A DNA stretch of 64,000 bases, from assembly GCA_900073065.1 (NCBI GenBank), contig FJOG01000018.1, forward strand, positions 477,759 to 541,758. The letters run 5' to 3'. This document shows positions 12,516 through 23,096 of this stretch, piece by piece. The DNA is from Phialocephala subalpina. Taxonomy: Eukaryota > Ascomycota > Leotiomycetes > Helotiales > Mollisiaceae. The notes beneath the pieces were generated by a model. It made no database searches, was not told the DNA's origin, and saw only the letters and a program-made list of their open reading frames with translations. The position numbers were made by a program, and so were the translations under genes. Numbering within the stretch: position 1 is the first letter of the stretch; each line of letters starts with the position of its first letter.

Positions 12516-13364
12516 GAGGGGAGATTTGCTTGCATTTCTGCGTTCATTTGAAAAAATTTCGATTCGATTCCCGCAGGAACACATTGGCGATAACTTGATA
12601 GATACCTTTGCTTTACTCTTCTTGCTGTTATTTAAGCGACAGATTGGGATCTTGGTCTAGGTCTGGATGGCGAACGGAGTTTAAATACATCACTACTAGG
12701 AGGCTTAATTGCTAGGAAATTGGGATGGCATGGCGCGGGATCTGGAAATTTGGAGCTGGGAAAAGCCAGTGTTAGCTTTAGAGATTGAGAATGATAGGCT
12801 CAGGCTTTCTTGGATTCTTAATGCTGTGGTTCAGTGTGAAGTTGTTGTGAATATCGCGAGATTAGAAAACAACATACCAGCCATCTCCGCACAACTCAAG
12901 AAGAAGAAGAAGATGGTAGGTGTTGAGGGACAATGGTGGGCACTCGACACAGTGCTCTTCCCCACTTGGTCTCCTTGGGCTTGCCGAACCCTGTGGCGAG
13001 CATGGTGCGCATCATTTCATTTCTTCACACAACCTCATCAAAAAGTCTCTCATCTCGATATCTCCTAGCATCCTCGCTTTACTTCTCATATAAGGCCGCA
13101 TTGAGAGCCTCACTTCCAGCATAAATCATCATGCAAGCGCGGGTGATGTTGGACCTGCAGGGAAAGTCTGAGCTGATTGGCTGCCCTCGGTGAGGGCAGG
13201 ATTCTTCAGCCACCTTTGCCCTTCCAGCCTCAGGATCGCGAACCCTGGAGGTTTTCTGCTCAAACGTCCATTTCCTTTCCACCTAAAAGTTTTGCTCGCT
13301 TTCGCGCTTCTATGTTTGATTTTTAACACCCTTCATTCTCTTTTAGTCATGCCGAGATAACTGC
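12516..13364. other. Intergenic region, 3' end and promoter
   Basis: No gene recognised. The right part (about 13000-13364) is C/T-rich and probably the promoter and leader of the C2H2 gene. Confidence 0.5.
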
Positions 13365-16300
13365 ATGCCTGACCTTGAGCGGTGTCAATGGCGAAAGATG
13401 GAGCCTATTGCTTACGACGGCCAATTGCATTTGTCAAATGAAGCCAATGACTGGAAGGACCCTTTCGACGCGTTCATCGATTTCAGCGCATATGTGACTC
13501 ACAGCAAGTCCGGTGGTCAGAATAGAAGCCTAAATGTGTCAGCGTCCTCAGGTCTCAGTTTGTTACCCTGCAATTCCTATATGCCCCCAAGCTTCAGTCT
13601 TACGATTGACGACTACGAACATGAGGCTAACATATCCATAGCTGCTTCAACGTCTACCTGTCTTCGAGGCTTCAAGGACAATGACGGCTTTGACTTGATA
13701 TGTTTCTGCACCCAATGTCAAGATTCATTCTTAGCTCAAGAGATTCACAACGATGGTTCAGGATCGAAGTCAATCGACATCATATCCAGTCTCCAATCCT
13801 CACCTGACTCCATTGGAGAAGTTACGACCGACATTAGTGTTAGCCCTCCTTCCAGCTGTTCATCTCCGTCGTCACGAGGATCCTCAAAGAGGCAGCGTCA
13901 CGGCAGCAAAAGCTCGGGCATCAGCAAACCCTCTACCAATGTCTCGAAGCCTCGTCCCGAAGTGCTCATCGATCAACTGGAGGTAGCCCTTCATGGAGAC
14001 GAGAACACGTCTGCAGAGTTCAAGTTCAAAACATCGGTCCTGTTCAATGAACTGAAGAAACTCATCGAGGCCGAGTCCTCAAGTCAACGATTGAGTGCTG
14101 TCGTTGATACCCGCCCAGCCGAAGTCCCCGTCCTCACTCCGTCTTGTCACCGCAGGAGAGGTTTGCCAAAACGAAAGGTTAGTAAGAATCAGTCTTCGGA
14201 GAAGATCTTTCAGTGCACATGGCCTGCTTGTCAGTATGCATCAAGTTCGGCCATGGACTGGAAACGGCACGAGGAGACACATTGGCCACAGAAACGCTAT
14301 ATGTGTCTGGAGTGTGCGGCAACCCCGGAGCTAGATCTTTCACAATGCCCCTACTGTCTCTATGCATACCCTTCTCGAATACAGGAAGCTCTTAACAATC
14401 ACTTATTGCAATGCGAGTCTGCCAAACGAAACGGCCGGACTTTCGCACGAAAGGATAAATTGAGCGAGCATCTCCAAAAGGACCACGCAAGTCTACCAGG
14501 CTTAGCCATGTCTCGAGCAGCGACTTGGACATTTGAGATTGATAGCGGCTGGACGCGAAACTGTGGGTTCTGTGGCATCCTTCTCGACACCTGGGATGAA
14601 AGAGCAAGGCATCTTGTTGAATATCACTTCAAGCAAGGCGCTGATTTGAGGAGTTGGCAACCCGTCTTCCCGAATGCGTTGAAACACTCGACTGGGCTTG
14701 GTCTTGATACGAAGAACTTTGATGTAGAGTTTTGCCAACCACTTCCAGCTCAAGATCCCTACTTATCAACTGAGCTACAGGCTCAATTTGCTGGTTGGAG
14801 GTATAATAGAGCCGATCCAGTACCCACTGTCGGTATTCCTCCTCTGCAACAGCCTCCGCAAGACGTATCTGGATTCTCATTTGGACCAGCCGGATCTAGC
14901 ACGTCCAGAAAAGCAACGAAAGATTCCTACATCTTATCTTCTCGAACCCCACCTTATCAGCGAAAGGCAGCAACTAAGGTGCAGAAGGATTCTGAGGGCT
15001 TCGGCGTCCCGGCTCCGATGAATGACCCCATTTCCCAAGCGCTGGCTGAAATCCAGCACCGCAGATCCGCATCTCTCAAGTCTGATATGTCGAACCAAAT
15101 GAGGCGTTTCTTAGTCGAACAAGGCTATGATCAAGACGCGTCCGCAGTAGAGAAATCGACACAGTTTAGTGGCAGCTTTCTACTGCAGGATGTTTATCTT
15201 GCGGACGTCGCCAAAAAAGGAAAGAAGAAGCAAACACTTCATACGGCGGTAGGTTCTCACAGGAATACGCCAGTGCCGTCTGTCATGACATTGCCGGCAA
15301 TGCACGATCAAGTCCTAGCAGATGGAGGCGACTATTGGGGAGAATCTTCTCGGCTGCCACAGGAGCAGTATCCGCTTTCGATTTCTGACTCATTCGGAAT
15401 TCACAACGAATTCCATGAAACTTCAGCCTTGGAGAAAACTGAGACTAAACAGGCATTGCCAACAACCAAAACACTGGAGGATCCCCATATTCGACGTTTA
15501 CTGAGCGAGTTGGGTTGGGGCCATGCGGCGGAAGCCCAGCAAGCTGAGTGGATTGCCAGAATGGGACATCATCCCTACTTCTCCCGTCGACGAGACCTAC
15601 TCAACGAGGGATATAGCGAGACTATAGTCGATATGTCAGAAGAGATACGCGGACTTCGTCAAATGATGCTCGATGACCAGTGGGGCGAGGAATATTCTTC
15701 AAAGCCCTGGCAACGGTTCTCTTCTGCTGAAGCGGAGCGGTTGAAGCAGACACTTTTGGAGGAAGAGTACCAGGCTCCACGGCCCTCTCCGGTGGTAGAT
15801 GTCAAGAACCGAAAAATATTCTCATCCAAAAAAGGATCAGCCCTAATACCGCCTCCTCCGACTGAGAGCCGAACTCAGGTTAGATTTTCTGGAAAACGAA
15901 CGCTTGACGGAAGCCCAGTTGAGGTCACTCAGCAGCACAGCATTCCACAGAGGGAATGGGCTCTTCATTTTCTTCCTCCAGGCTTAGCGCCGAGTAAATC
16001 TCTGCCTACAACCCCCGAGGAGGAAGCCGAACTAGAGACATTAAAAGGCAGGCCAGGTGAACATCCCTACTGGCCGCGGCGACGCCAACTGATCTATGAG
16101 CTGAAAGGTCTCGACACCAAAGAGCGAATCGAGGAGATCGTCGATCAGATACAAGAAATACGTGATCTTCGCCGAATGGAAGACGAAGGAGATTGGGGAG
16201 AGGAGTATTCTGCAAGGTCACGAGCTTATTTCTCGGCAGAGGACTTGGAACGATTGAAACAAACACTCAAGGAGACAAGGCGCAAGAACTTCGTTCTTGC

Positions 16301-17486
16301 TACGCAACGAGCAGCATTCATAGTGGATAAGATGCCGCAGCATGAAGACCAGGATCAACAGCGACGAATGACCATGCAAGCATACAGAGCACAGAATTCC
16401 CAATTTGGAGGAAATCGGGACCCAGAGCGTATATACCGTGACCGGAAACCTCCCCGCAATCTGTCACTCAGAACTTGGTTACAGAAACGAGTTTCCCAAG
16501 GTGGTACCCAGTCAAGGCTTAGCTCCAGGACTCCATCGAGTTCAATGGGTGAAGAGAAAGAGAGTACGGAAGCTGAAGGCGAGTCCGTTGAGAAGGAGAA
16601 ACCCCATTTCCTCGGACAATCTGCATCATCCCGAAAACGAAAATCTCGCTCAAAGCAAGCCACTGAAGCCACAAGGACGTCGCTGCGACCAGAAGCGCAA
16701 GAAAATGCCAGCGCTGTTGAAGCAGAAGTTGCGACAGAGGTAACCCCCATAACTGTCAACATTTTATCTGGGCTACCGAGCTCTCCCAATTTACCTAGAT
16801 GGAGTGCTGAGGGTGATTTTACGATGGATGAGGATACGGCTAGGATATTAGGGGAAACTGATGAAAGCTCCCAATCAATACTGCGCTGGGTTCCGAACGC
16901 TGTTTGTCATGGCAGAAATGACAATGAGGCTAACAATAGCCCGCGTCACACTATAGCGGCCTCAAAGGAAAATCTCGAATGGCAAGAACGAGTCACGATG
17001 CTGAAAGAAGCAATGGCAGCTCAACAATCTTCTTCTCAGCCAAGAAATGACCTAGGCCTTGCGCGCATGAGTTATAAGTCGTATGCAGATGAATGTGCTG
17101 CTGTTCGACCGAAGTCTTCTCTCAAAACATGGGTTCAGAAACTCAGTCTTCCGTTCCGTAATATTGGAAACAAGTCTAATAAGGATCTGGAAAGAGGCTT
17201 GCTTGACCAGAAGAAGGACGCCTTTGCAGACTTGCAGAAGGCAAGGAAAGCACGACGAAAATCTCAAGCGGAAGAAGAAGAGCGACTAACCTCTGCGTTT
17301 TCTGCAATGGCAAGGATGTCTATCGCCGAAGCTTCTTCCAGTGTCGCAACAAAGATTGCAAACGGAACAGTGGGCAAAAGAAGTCGATTACCTCCTTCGA
17401 CGCTTTCTTCCCCACAGCTTTTGCCTCCTATTCTTTCAGTTCCGGCTATTGAGTGGGAAGAGCGTCCGAGATATTATGTTGGATAG
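13365..17486 (+). CDS. Large C2H2-type zinc finger protein with duplicated internal motif
   Basis: One uninterrupted exon of 1373 residues. The N-terminal 250 residues are Ser-rich. At about 285-307 there is a classical finger, C-x4-C-x12-H-x3-H. It is followed by a Cys-rich stretch with CPYC and QCES, and at about 398-415 by another finger, C-x2-C-x12-H-x4-H (CGFCGILLD start). The layout resembles fungal proteins with an incomplete finger array seen in nuclear regulators. Residues of about 706-800 and 887-975 repeat each other: both contain HPY, RRR, an EI/EIR helix with LR-M, then WGEEYS, an FS motif and ERLKQTL. I do not know this repeat. The C-terminal third is basic and disordered (KARKARRKSQAEEEER). 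Probably a nuclear DNA- or chromatin-associated protein; target unknown. Confidence 0.85.
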   Translation: MPDLERCQWRKMEPIAYDGQLHLSNEANDWKDPFDAFIDFSAYVTHSKSGGQNRSLNVSASSGLSLLPCNSYMPPSFSLTIDDYEHEANISIAASTSTCLRGFKDNDGFDLICFCTQCQDSFLAQEIHNDGSGSKSIDIISSLQSSPDSIGEVTTDISVSPPSSCSSPSSRGSSKRQRHGSKSSGISKPSTNVSKPRPEVLIDQLEVALHGDENTSAEFKFKTSVLFNELKKLIEAESSSQRLSAVVDTRPAEVPVLTPSCHRRRGLPKRKVSKNQSSEKIFQCTWPACQYASSSAMDWKRHEETHWPQKRYMCLECAATPELDLSQCPYCLYAYPSRIQEALNNHLLQCESAKRNGRTFARKDKLSEHLQKDHASLPGLAMSRAATWTFEIDSGWTRNCGFCGILLDTWDERARHLVEYHFKQGADLRSWQPVFPNALKHSTGLGLDTKNFDVEFCQPLPAQDPYLSTELQAQFAGWRYNRADPVPTVGIPPLQQPPQDVSGFSFGPAGSSTSRKATKDSYILSSRTPPYQRKAATKVQKDSEGFGVPAPMNDPISQALAEIQHRRSASLKSDMSNQMRRFLVEQGYDQDASAVEKSTQFSGSFLLQDVYLADVAKKGKKKQTLHTAVGSHRNTPVPSVMTLPAMHDQVLADGGDYWGESSRLPQEQYPLSISDSFGIHNEFHETSALEKTETKQALPTTKTLEDPHIRRLLSELGWGHAAEAQQAEWIARMGHHPYFSRRRDLLNEGYSETIVDMSEEIRGLRQMMLDDQWGEEYSSKPWQRFSSAEAERLKQTLLEEEYQAPRPSPVVDVKNRKIFSSKKGSALIPPPPTESRTQVRFSGKRTLDGSPVEVTQQHSIPQREWALHFLPPGLAPSKSLPTTPEEEAELETLKGRPGEHPYWPRRRQLIYELKGLDTKERIEEIVDQIQEIRDLRRMEDEGDWGEEYSARSRAYFSAEDLERLKQTLKETRRKNFVLATQRAAFIVDKMPQHEDQDQQRRMTMQAYRAQNSQFGGNRDPERIYRDRKPPRNLSLRTWLQKRVSQGGTQSRLSSRTPSSSMGEEKESTEAEGESVEKEKPHFLGQSASSRKRKSRSKQATEATRTSLRPEAQENASAVEAEVATEVTPITVNILSGLPSSPNLPRWSAEGDFTMDEDTARILGETDESSQSILRWVPNAVCHGRNDNEANNSPRHTIAASKENLEWQERVTMLKEAMAAQQSSSQPRNDLGLARMSYKSYADECAAVRPKSSLKTWVQKLSLPFRNIGNKSNKDLERGLLDQKKDAFADLQKARKARRKSQAEEEERLTSAFSAMARMSIAEASSSVATKIANGTVGKRSRLPPSTLSSPQLLPPILSVPAIEWEERPRYYVG
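15480..16290 (+). repeat. Two-copy protein repeat within the C2H2 gene
   Basis: About 95-residue units at roughly 15484-15768 and 16027-16283 share HPY-x4-RRR, a helix with IV-D, EIR-LR-M, the block WGEEYS, an FS-A-E turn and RLKQTL. Divergence at DNA level is high, so this is an old domain duplication. Confidence 0.75.
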
Positions 17487-18156
17487 ATTGGACATCTCAT
17501 CCTGGAGCCATAATGTTTGGAAATCATGGGTGTATTTGATGATGTTGTTTGAGAAGCGGTCCGCCAATTGTTGATGTAGATTTGAGAGCGCAAGACTACG
17601 GTGGTAAGCTTGCCCTTGCTCCATCAGATCAGACCTTCATCTGATATGCTTTATAGCTTAGGGAGGAAAGTTTTCTCTAACACGTTTATCTTCTTGCAGT
17701 GCGGTTTTTTTCGATCCACATGAATTTGGGTCCCAATAATACCTCTCACCAGAACTCATTTTGTACGCCTAGGACAGGAGACATGAGGAGGAGACCTGGG
17801 ATTCAAAGAGTCACAAAACAGTCAAATCTGGCTCCAGAACAGATGAGTGAGGAAACAGCAATACTAGCAGAAGAGAATCAGCGTATATGCTCGATCGAAT
17901 TCACACATCAAACAATCACTTAACAGAAAGAAGGTCTTAGTTTATGTACCAATGAATTCATTTACTATCCCAGATCTACACATACAAAGACTGAAAACCC
18001 AACTCCATACAATACCGGGATCAGTCACAAGCCATGCCGTCAGTCAATTTCTCAATAATATCATGTCTCGTCTTAATCTCATGCAAGCATTCTCCATCCC
18101 AGTACAAAAATCAAACGACCACCAGCGTATCCACACCATCTACCACCGTCACTCCA
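17487..18156. other. Intergenic region between convergent genes
   Basis: Holds the 3' ends of the plus-strand C2H2 gene and the minus-strand membrane protein gene. No further gene seen. Confidence 0.55.
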
Positions 18157-19524
18157 CTACTCCTCATCATCCTCCGTCCTCCCCCTCCTGTAACCACCAT
18201 TCCTCTTCTTCCTCCTCTCCTCCGCATACTCGCTCCCGGCTGAACTCAACCCCGGAATAGGATGATGATAGCTCTTCGTCCCAATATCACTACTCAAATC
18301 GCTCCCAACCTCACTCGGCACCTCCTGATAACTACCCGGTACCTTCTTAACCGGACTTCTACTCTGTCTTCTGCGCTCTCTTTCCTGTCGTCGGGCTTCT
18401 CGTTCTTCGCGTCGAGCGGCTTGTTCGTCTGCGATTGAGGAGCCAGATACGGTGCTGTCGTCGCCGGCTTGGAAGCTGAAATCGCGGCGGGCGGAGGCGG
18501 ATGTAGTGGCGGCGCGACCTTTCTCTTGGAGCTTGCGGGCTTCGGCTTTGATGCGCTCGCTGCGTTCGGATTCTTCTGAGACGATGGATTTGGTGGGTGT
18601 GTGTGTGCTTGCTCTAACGCCAAGGTCGCCAGAGGGTGTTGATGTGCTGACTACCTTTCTGATACCTCCATTGCCTGTTCCGCCTGTGTAGTTATCTTTT
18701 CGTTCCTTCTTAATCTTGGTAGGAGTAGATGTTGGGGTCTTTTCGCGGTGGGATAATAGGTCTGAAGCAGCTTCGTTGGAACCGTCCCAGGAGGAACCAT
18801 CGGGTTGTTTGTTGATTCCTCCTACGCGGGCGGGTTTCTCGTGGCGGTAGGAGCGGATTGCGTCTGCGACCGAGGCGTCCATGTCTTCGTCTACGGTTCC
18901 GACTTCGCTCATGGCGGTTTTGTCCTTCTTTCCCTTGCGTCCTTTCTTCATCTTCTTTTTGAAGGCGGACAATTCGCTGTCGGTGCCGGTGATGACTGTC
19001 GAAGTGCCGAGTGAAGAAGTGACTTGACTCTCCTCGTCGTCGAAATCTTTATATCTCATCTCCTTCTTGTTTTTCCCGCCTTTGCGACTTCGTCCCCATC
19101 TAGAGCTTTTCTCGCCATGAACAATGCTCCCTCCTCCTAAATCCGTACTCTCAGATGCACCACTCAACAATGTACCATTCGGTCCTCGCCTCCGAAGAAC
19201 GGTAGACTTATAATCCTCCCAATCATTTTCCTTGAAATAAAAGCCTCCATTCTTAGCCCAGAAAAAGAACCAGATACCCGTAACGACGAAACCGAGGCCG
19301 ATCAGGCCGAAGACGACGAAGACGAATTTGTTGGGGATACTATCTGGTGGTGTGACACCAGCTCCCGCGTTTGGGTTGGATGTGCTGCGTGGGAGGATAC
19401 TGCGGGCGTGAAGGGCGATGAATTCGAGTGTTGATTCGGGGGAGGATGGAGGTGAGGGTGATGGTGTGCGGCGGAGGAGGGAGGAGAGGTATGATTTGAT
19501 GGTTGTGGCTGGGAGAGGTGCCAT
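18157..19524 (-). CDS. Single-pass membrane protein with long basic cytosolic tail
   Basis: A single exon of 455 residues from the ATG at 19522-19524. The N-terminus is Ser/Pro-rich. One clear transmembrane helix lies at about 66-89 (FVFVVFGLIGLGFVVTGIWF), followed by the aromatic juxtamembrane block FKENDWEDYKSTVLRRRGPNG and basic clusters (KKKMKKGRKGKKDK). The rest is low-complexity, with two charged segments, one of them EREARRQERERRRQSR-like near 400. No catalytic motif is visible. The mix of one helix and a highly charged tail suggests a filamentous-fungus membrane protein of unknown role, perhaps endosomal or plasma membrane. The frame is intact and codon use ordinary. Confidence 0.75.
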   Translation of the reverse strand: MAPLPATTIKSYLSSLLRRTPSPSPPSSPESTLEFIALHARSILPRSTSNPNAGAGVTPPDSIPNKFVFVVFGLIGLGFVVTGIWFFFWAKNGGFYFKENDWEDYKSTVLRRRGPNGTLLSGASESTDLGGGSIVHGEKSSRWGRSRKGGKNKKEMRYKDFDDEESQVTSSLGTSTVITGTDSELSAFKKKMKKGRKGKKDKTAMSEVGTVDEDMDASVADAIRSYRHEKPARVGGINKQPDGSSWDGSNEAASDLLSHREKTPTSTPTKIKKERKDNYTGGTGNGGIRKVVSTSTPSGDLGVRASTHTPTKSIVSEESERSERIKAEARKLQEKGRAATTSASARRDFSFQAGDDSTVSGSSIADEQAARREEREARRQERERRRQSRSPVKKVPGSYQEVPSEVGSDLSSDIGTKSYHHPIPGLSSAGSEYAEERRKKRNGGYRRGRTEDDEE

Positions 19525-21347
19525 GATTCTATTCTCGTGTGGAATGCGGCAGTTTGCGAGGAATGTAGATGCTGCACAATTGTGACGACGGTTGCCACTT
19601 CCTGGAATGTGGACCAGCCGTAAACAGATTCCGTCTTCCGCGCTCGATGCTTGTAGGTTTGGTTCTCTCAGTATTCGTGAACTCGTGAAGATTTGATGAA
19701 TGTATGATCAAGAGAAGCAGAACTCGCGCCGATGACGAGTTTGCTGGTTTGGTGTGTTCCTTGAATGCGCGAGGCTGGGATTCGAAAGTCGAATGGCGGG
19801 ATGCCGCTAAAAGTAAACAAAGCGTGAGCACAGCAACCAAAAATGACGATGATCCGCACGTGACTCTCGACCTCATCGAAAAAATTCGCACTCAAGCTCA
19901 AGAAACAGTTTCGCTTCAATTCCCTGAATCCGAGAATTGAAAGACTTGTGCTCAAACCCGTAGTCTACCAGAAGCGAACGAGCATCACCCGAATCGGCCA
20001 ATCAGCGGCCTTGGATCCAACAGCCCAAGCAAAAGGGATATAAATTTAAATACGCAATCCGTCTTCAACCAAGTACCAGAAATGACTACTTGGCCATCTG
20101 CTGTGCTAGGGCGTAGAGTCCTACAAGAAAACTACGGTAGAGAAAAATAGAAATATTTTTTTGCCTTTTTGTTTTTGCGGTACTCATGCTTTCGTAATTC
20201 TGCTCGATTAGAAGCTCTTGAGTTTGGTGTTTTGCCGTTTCCAGGGCAGCAATGCGCAACCTCATCTTCAATGTTTTCATATTTTAAAGAACGATTTGGT
20301 CTTTGCAGTCATGATCCAACTGGCTCTGAATCGCAATTTTCGCGGGCTTGGAGCGTACTTGCATCATCTTATCAACCAGGCTTGGACGGAGTCACGAAGC
20401 TCCTCGCTCCCTCAACCTAATACATTCCCGCTATCTGCACGACATACTGGTGCTTACTATATTGGAAAGGATACTATCGAATTACTAAGCTGAAATGAGA
20501 TATTGGGTGTTCGGAACGAGAGGGTGGGAAGGAGCAGAAACCTGAATCGCCTCCAAGTTCCTACCCCTCACCAACCTCCAGTGGCAAGTGTACACGTTGA
20601 CTCATCACGTATCACGATGGGGAAGAAAACCACTCAGCATCATAATTTTCATTATAAACTATCCATTCATCCACCTCACATCTCTCATCTCTCATCCCTT
20701 ATCCATCCATCCAGATCCTATCGCTGCTCCCCTAAAGTCCCCACGCATGCATACTATCCCAGATCGCTCATATCAATATCAGTCTCGATATCCAGCTCAT
20801 CCTCGATCCATCATCCAAAGCATACACCTGCACATTAAAATAATTCCTGTACAGATCTATGCTACCCATCCATCGTACTCCGATCCATGCGAATATAAAT
20901 AATAGCCGCAAAGAATCGCTCCCTAGATAAAAAAACATGCTATTGCTAGCAATTTGCGCATGTCTTTCAATTGCAATCCAAACGAACCATGAACCAACAA
21001 ATCCAATTTGTCCCGTGAAAAAAAAAATCATGCTAAGGTATCCATCATAATTCATACAGTCATACAGTTCGTATCGAAACAGACAGGTTTCTCTCCTCTC
21101 TTTGATATATAGATAGATAAAAAGAAGAAGCTGAAAGGATATCTCAAAGTGCTCTCTTTTGGGGGGTACCAAACTTTTCCTCTTTTCAGACTTTTAGAGA
21201 GAAAGTAAAAGCCACCCAGTAATTGCACAGAGAAAAGAGAATCGAATCGAAGTTAACGTAACGAGGTGATCCTGCCCCAAGACCAACCATATGCATGAAA
21301 GGAAATCAAAAAATAAATATCAAATATCGCTTGCAAAAGAAATGCTA
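19525..21347. other. Intergenic region, contains a weak short ORF
   Basis: No strong gene. A CCAAT box at about 19998-20002 and a TATAAAT at about 20038-20044 sit on the plus strand without a matching long ORF. The stretch 20600-21300 is AT-rich with CATC/ATCC microsatellite-like runs and probably includes the 3' trailer of the next minus-strand gene. Confidence 0.45.
20086..20280 (-). CDS. Possible small or truncated ORF, unknown
   Basis: 64 residues with a helical, Gln/Lys-rich N-terminal half (IAALETAKHQTQELLIEQN) that looks coiled-coil, and a hydrophobic end. An in-frame TAA stands just before the ATG, so it is not simply the end of a longer frame unless spliced. It could be the tail of a decayed transposase-like gene or a chance ORF. 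Confidence 0.2.
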   Translation of the reverse strand: MKTLKMRLRIAALETAKHQTQELLIEQNYESMSTAKTKRQKNISIFLYRSFLVGLYALAQQMAK

Positions 21348-23096
21348 TCAAAAGTAGTTAGAGCCTTCGGGAGGATATTGCGGTGTTCGAGTATATGATT
21401 GTCCGGACTGAGAGCTGATTCTCGAACGAGCGGATGGTCGACCCACTCGACTTTGGCGATCCTCGATACGTCTATCGCCATATTTGTCGCCGAAGTCAGA
21501 GCTGGATCGCTCGCTGCCGCCTCGAATGCTTTGTCTCCGTTTGATTTCGATTGCTCCGCCGTCGGCACAGTCGATTTGTGCTCCACCGACCATAACGCGG
21601 GCTGTTCCTGTGACTTTGATCGTCACGTTCTCATCGTCGTTTCCGCTGCCGCTTCTCGTTGTTCGTGTCGTGGCGGATTTCTTGTAGTCGCTTTCGTCCC
21701 GACTCTGACTGCTCTTCGTGCTTCTGCTGCTGCCAGCCTCTCTCCGTTGTTGTCGCTTCAAGACTTCGGCTGTTAAGGGTACTGTGGGTCCAGCAACATC
21801 CTCTTGATAGCTTGCAGCTTGGTTGAGCTTGTCCTCATAGGCACTCGAGGCACCTGTACCAGAAGATGCTGCCTGATCGTACCAGCTTTGTCTCCTCCGA
21901 CCAGTGTTGGCTGGCTCGATTCTCACGCCTCCTGATGATCTATCAAGATCGTATGACACGGAATGACGAGTGACACTCGGCCGGCGAGTAGGACGTGGTT
22001 CATCACGGTATTGCGTCCGTGTATCACGGAAGTCCAATTCCTGACCAACTGGGTCGAGATAATCATCGGCAGCGGTTGAGCGTCGAAGGATCCCAGGTCG
22101 AGATGGTGGTGGCATTGCCACAGAATCACGATCAGCCTGGCTGAACGTTGACTTAGCAGCTCCGTGACGGAAGCTATTTCTCTTGCTATCTTTCCTCCGA
22201 ATTGTGGCACCCTCGTTCGCAGATGTGTAGCCATCGTCGTAGTAACCAGGATCATAGCTATCACGTATCCCTCGAGGATTCATGTCTCGCGCGCCAAAAG
22301 CCGACCCTGTCCGAGGAATAGTATCCATAGCAGATTGTGTGCGCGCGATCGGATCGAATCTCTGTGCCAATGGTCGGGACATAGCATGCGGTGTGAAATA
22401 GTCTTGTCCGGAGGTCACTTGGTATTCGGGAGCTGTTTGGTACTGAGGAGCAACTTGGTATTGGGGTTGCGGTTGTGGTGTTGCCGCATATCGCATGAAG
22501 GAGGAAGAAGGAGAGGGAGGAGGGTAGGACGGAGTAATCATAGGAGATTGTTGATAGTATGCGGAATATGAGAGTGGAGGACCTGCACCACCTTGGGAAG
22601 TGGACGCGGAATAGTAACTGCTCGGTCTTGGATATGTTTGCGATGTTTGTGCTCGAGGTCGGATGGCAAGATTATGCTGTTGCGACACACCCGGTGTGTG
22701 AACGGCTGGCGACGACGGGATTCCATAATATGTCGAATCTGGTCTCATAGGAGTGTTCGGTATTGTGATCTTGGGATATGCTCGATTATCATGGGCCAAC
22801 GGAGGTCTGTTGGATTTGCGAGGTGATTTCGTGCTGCTGCTCGTCGAACCCCGTCGCTCGAGTCTCACTGCCTTATCTTTGCTGAGGACTTCGAGGTGTT
22901 GCGCAACATTCGTACTCTGCTCAGCAGGGTATGCCGGGTCGCCCTGAGTTCTCCTGCCCTTCCCTGTTTTGCTCTCTCTGTGGGAAACTTTTGGCTTCTC
23001 TCTGACGGCGGCGCTACGCCTGGTGCCTCGCACGGGCTTTCCCGAAGTCTCGTCCTCCTCCTCCAGGTATGCGGGACGGGCCTTGTCGGATCCCAT
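21348..23096 (-). CDS. Long disordered Ser/Arg/Tyr-rich hypothetical protein
   Basis: A single exon of 582 residues from the ATG at 23094-23096. The composition is low-complexity: a basic N-terminus with RGTRRSAAVREKPK, a Pro/Tyr/Gln/Ser-rich centre with short QYQ repeats (QPQPQYQVAPQYQTAPEYQ), and Arg/Ser-rich regions. The best ordered part is near residues 490-525 (NVTIKVTGTARVMVGGAQ then DCADGGAIEIKRR), which looks like a conserved beta-rich element and is the reason to trust the gene. No signal peptide or membrane helix. Function unknown; a nuclear or cytoplasmic scaffold is possible. Confidence 0.7.
   Translation of the reverse strand: MGSDKARPAYLEEEDETSGKPVRGTRRSAAVREKPKVSHRESKTGKGRRTQGDPAYPAEQSTNVAQHLEVLSKDKAVRLERRGSTSSSTKSPRKSNRPPLAHDNRAYPKITIPNTPMRPDSTYYGIPSSPAVHTPGVSQQHNLAIRPRAQTSQTYPRPSSYYSASTSQGGAGPPLSYSAYYQQSPMITPSYPPPSPSSSFMRYAATPQPQPQYQVAPQYQTAPEYQVTSGQDYFTPHAMSRPLAQRFDPIARTQSAMDTIPRTGSAFGARDMNPRGIRDSYDPGYYDDGYTSANEGATIRRKDSKRNSFRHGAAKSTFSQADRDSVAMPPPSRPGILRRSTAADDYLDPVGQELDFRDTRTQYRDEPRPTRRPSVTRHSVSYDLDRSSGGVRIEPANTGRRRQSWYDQAASSGTGASSAYEDKLNQAASYQEDVAGPTVPLTAEVLKRQQRREAGSSRSTKSSQSRDESDYKKSATTRTTRSGSGNDDENVTIKVTGTARVMVGGAQIDCADGGAIEIKRRQSIRGGSERSSSDFGDKYGDRRIEDRQSRVGRPSARSRISSQSGQSYTRTPQYPPEGSNYF

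Noticed and set aside
16355..16789. 144-residue minus-strand frame inside the C2H2 gene
   Set aside because: Antisense shadow of the 1373-residue ORF.
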